DNA of 36,814 nt from Pseudomonadota bacterium (GTDB lineage: Bacteria > Desulfobacterota > Desulfovibrionia > Desulfovibrionales > Desulfovibrionaceae): contig JAEZMB010000320.1 in NCBI GenBank assembly GCA_023435825.1, positions 1 to 36,814 on the forward strand, read 5' to 3'. The notes under the pieces are model-generated. The model made no database searches and was not told the origin of the DNA. It saw nothing but the letters and a program-made list of their open reading frames with translations. The translations under genes were made by a program, and so were the position numbers. This document shows, piece by piece, positions 35,036-36,814 of the stretch (the stretch's first letter is position 1; each line of letters begins with the position of its first letter).

Positions 35036-35890
35036 TTATAGGGCGTAGCGCAGGGCCGGCACGGCCGGGATGAGGCCAAGCTCCCGGCAATGGTGGGCGA
35101 AAAGCACGAGACTCGCCGCCGCGGCCGCGTCGAAGTCGTAGTTGACCACCCGGAAGTAGTCGAGCAGGGCGGCCGGGCTGATCCAGTCGGGCAGGCCCGG
35201 GGCCGTGACGAGCTCGGGCAGGCGCTCGGGCAGCGCCTTGTTCGTTTCGCACAGAAATCGCCGCACCGCGTCCAGGGTGGCCAGGGGCCGGCCGCTTAGG
35301 CCCTCCCGCACGATCCACAGGGCGAAGACGAAGGGCGTGCCGGCGAATTCGAGCCAGGCCTGGCCCAGGTCCGTGACATGCCAGCCCGGCGGGGGCGACA
35401 CGTATTTGGACAGGGCCAGATCGCCGATCTCCACGAACGGCATGGGCCGGTCGATGCCCGTGCCCGGGGCGGCAACGGCAAAGCGCGGCTCGGGAAAACG
35501 CCAGGCGAACTTCCACAGCACGCGCAACAGCGCGTTGGAGCTGGCCGAGGCCCCGGAAAGCCGCACCTCGCCGCCGGTGCGGGCCAGATAGTCCGGCAGC
35601 TCGGCCAGGGGCACGGGGGAAAAGAGCAGCACGCTCTGGATGGGGCCGGCGGCCGCCCGGATGCACAGGTCCGGCAGCAGCGTGAAGGCCTCGGGCCGGG
35701 CCAGATAGGCGAAGGCCGAGGCCGGAGCGGCGTCGATGGTTCCGGCGGCCAGGGCGGCGTTGAGCTCGGAGGGATGCCCGGACACGTAGGCGATGTCGCC
35801 GTCCTCGGGAAAAGCCGGCATGAGGGCCTGGTACAGCGGCCAGACATTGAGATAGGCGATGCGGCCAAGTCGCAAGGGATCGTCTGCCAT
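35036..35890 (-). CDS. mqnA: Chorismate dehydratase of the futalosine menaquinone pathway
   Basis: The product has 284 residues with the periplasmic-binding-protein-like fold of MqnA. N-terminal LGRIAYLNVWPLYQAL, SGHPSELNAALAAG and the SGASASSNALLRVL region match the family. It converts chorismate to 3-enolpyruvylbenzoate, the first step of menaquinone synthesis by futalosine. ATG 35890 has AAAGGAG at good spacing; the GTG at 35896 overlaps that site. It is transcribed after adk on the same strand but behind the adk terminator, so it may have its own promoter in the 80-base gap. Confidence 0.87.
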   Translation of the reverse strand: MADDPLRLGRIAYLNVWPLYQALMPAFPEDGDIAYVSGHPSELNAALAAGTIDAAPASAFAYLARPEAFTLLPDLCIRAAAGPIQSVLLFSPVPLAELPDYLARTGGEVRLSGASASSNALLRVLWKFAWRFPEPRFAVAAPGTGIDRPMPFVEIGDLALSKYVSPPPGWHVTDLGQAWLEFAGTPFVFALWIVREGLSGRPLATLDAVRRFLCETNKALPERLPELVTAPGLPDWISPAALLDYFRVVNYDFDAAAAASLVLFAHHCRELGLIPAVPALRYAL

Positions 35891-35910
35891 GGGCACTCCT
35901 TTTGCGCGCC

Positions 35911-35948
35911 AAAAAACGCGGCCCCGAGGGTATTCCCCCCGGGGCCGT
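35911..35948 (-). terminator. Rho-independent terminator of adk
   Basis: On the minus strand ACGGCCCCG and CGGGGCCG form the outer stem, with inner GGG/CCC pairing, then CG and six T. It starts 24 bases after the adk stop. Confidence 0.85.
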
Positions 35949-35971
35949 CATGCAAGGCGAATTCCGGTGAA

Positions 35972-36643
35972 CTAGTCGAGCTGGGACAGCAGCTTTTCCT
36001 TGATGGAATCGATGGAGCCGGAGCCTTCGAGTTCGATGTACCTGGTCTTCCCTTCGCCGGCCAGCTTCTTGTAGAAATAGGCGGCGGCCAGGGTGCCGGT
36101 GTTGGTGTCGTAGTAGATGTCGTGGCGCTTGTTGATGGCGTCCTCGTCCTGGTCGTCGGAACGGGTCTTGAGGTCGCCGCCGCACACCCGGCACTTGTCG
36201 CCGTTGGGCTTGATGGCGTCGATGAAGATGTTGTTGGGATGGTTGGGATCGTTGGCGCACAGGCGACGGCCCATGATGCGATCCTTGGCGATCTGGCGGT
36301 CAAGCAGGATCTCGATGACGTAATCGAGCTTCATGCCTTCCTTCTGCAGGGCTTCCCACAGCTTCTCGGCCTGGACCATGTTGCGGGGGAAGCCGTCGAG
36401 CAGCCAGCCATTGCCGCCCTTGGCCTTGAGGGTCTCCAGGATCATGGGGATGGTGATCTCGTCGGGGACCAGCTCGCCCTTGTCGATGTAGCCCTTGGCC
36501 TTCTTGCCGAGCTCGGTGCCGCCGCCGATGTGCTCGCGGAAGATAGCCCCGGACTCGATGTGGGCCAGGTTGTACTTCTTTTTCACCAGGGAACCCTGGG
36601 TGCCCTTGCCGCTGCCGTTGGGACCAAAAGTGAGAATATTCAC
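35972..36643 (-). CDS. adk: Adenylate kinase, metal-binding type
   Basis: The product has 223 residues. It catalyses ATP + AMP = 2 ADP. The P-loop is GPNGSGKGTQG (7-17); the AMP-binding helices and DGFPRN (83-88) are intact. The LID carries C129-x5-H135-x15-C151-x2-C154, the zinc/cobalt/iron site reported for Desulfovibrio gigas adenylate kinase, at the same numbering. The start is GTG 36643, since GGAGG lies seven bases ahead and gives MNILTFGPNG; the ATG at 36658 overlaps that site. It has a strong promoter and its own terminator. Confidence 0.95.
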   Translation of the reverse strand: MNILTFGPNGSGKGTQGSLVKKKYNLAHIESGAIFREHIGGGTELGKKAKGYIDKGELVPDEITIPMILETLKAKGGNGWLLDGFPRNMVQAEKLWEALQKEGMKLDYVIEILLDRQIAKDRIMGRRLCANDPNHPNNIFIDAIKPNGDKCRVCGGDLKTRSDDQDEDAINKRHDIYYDTNTGTLAAAYFYKKLAGEGKTRYIELEGSGSIDSIKEKLLSQLD

Positions 36644-36680
36644 CGGGACTGCCTCCATGTTTGATTTTTCACAATCGGCC

Positions 36681-36709
36681 TCATTACCCCCGCCGCCAAG
36701 CCCTGTCAA
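36681..36709 (-). promoter_or_regulatory. Strong sigma-70 promoter of adk
   Basis: Minus strand TTGACA-N17-TAATGA, with perfect -35 box and ideal spacing. The transcript would start near 36674, giving a leader of about 30 bases with GGAGG before GTG 36643. Bases 36710-36814 show no gene. Confidence 0.75.
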
Positions 36710-36814
36710 TGGCGTTTCCGGTTTTGGCGGGGCGGCGGCCACGGCCCGGGCCGCCGCCGGGGCGGGGCAGCATTCGTCCTTCACCCGCGGCCGGGCCGGG
36801 CCGTCGGATTTGGG

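Overview
The window is GC-rich, gene-dense bacterial chromosome, most likely from a sulfate reducer of the Desulfovibrionaceae (Desulfovibrio/Solidesulfovibrio type). The best evidence is the adenylate kinase at the right end, which carries the metal-binding spacing C129-x5-H135-x15-C151-x2-C154 known from Desulfovibrio gigas. Supporting context is the futalosine-pathway gene mqnA, many two-component and chemotaxis genes, and an extra MotA/MotB pair. I see no tRNA, rRNA, CRISPR array, insertion sequence or phage gene.

Layout. 0.2-2.5 kb: an anchored SGNH-like protein and a Tim44-like protein, both minus. 2.6-5.4 kb: a minus operon (small membrane protein, HD-domain protein, receiver-TPR protein) divergent from a single-domain CheY-like regulator. 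5.9-8.3 kb: a TauE/SafE permease with a membrane partner and a degenerate receiver protein, read from a near-perfect sigma-54 promoter. 8.8-14.1 kb: a sigma-54 activator and its histidine kinase (16-bp overlap), then a large chemoreceptor. 14.4-15.3 kb: an exported alpha/beta hydrolase. 15.6-18.6 kb: a tight operon of a cyclic-nucleotide-binding/FliG-C-like fusion, motA and motB. 18.7-21.9 kb: pyrK-pyrD (plus), then a DUF389 membrane protein bracketed by two diverged copies of the pyrD 3' end and its terminator. 22.6-23.8 kb: an ammonium transporter without glnK. 24.0-28.4 kb: a MacAB/LolCDE-like exporter (adaptor, ATPase, two permeases). 28.6-29.7 kb: mutY. 29.9-34.9 kb: a 1371-residue membrane protein of unknown function, a Cys4 mini-protein and an Rrf2 regulator. 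35.0-36.6 kb: mqnA and adk.

Two families of dispersed intergenic repeats sit at gene 3' ends. One is a roughly 100-bp element with inverted terminal repeats and, in two copies, an A/T-rich palindrome (four copies: near 1.6, 5.6, 8.7 and 27.1 kb). In three copies its edge lies at the stop codon of the upstream gene. The other is a GC-rich hairpin repeat marked by GCCTCCGGCGGC (near 0.05, 2.6, 15.5 and 28.6 kb); one copy encodes the last residues and stop codon of mutY.

The strongest candidates for new biology are the CNBD-FliG_C/MotA/MotB operon, which would link a second messenger to a motor through a rotor-like domain; the duplicated pyrD end around the DUF389 gene; and the 100-bp element family. 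Names rest on reading motifs by eye; no database search was run.
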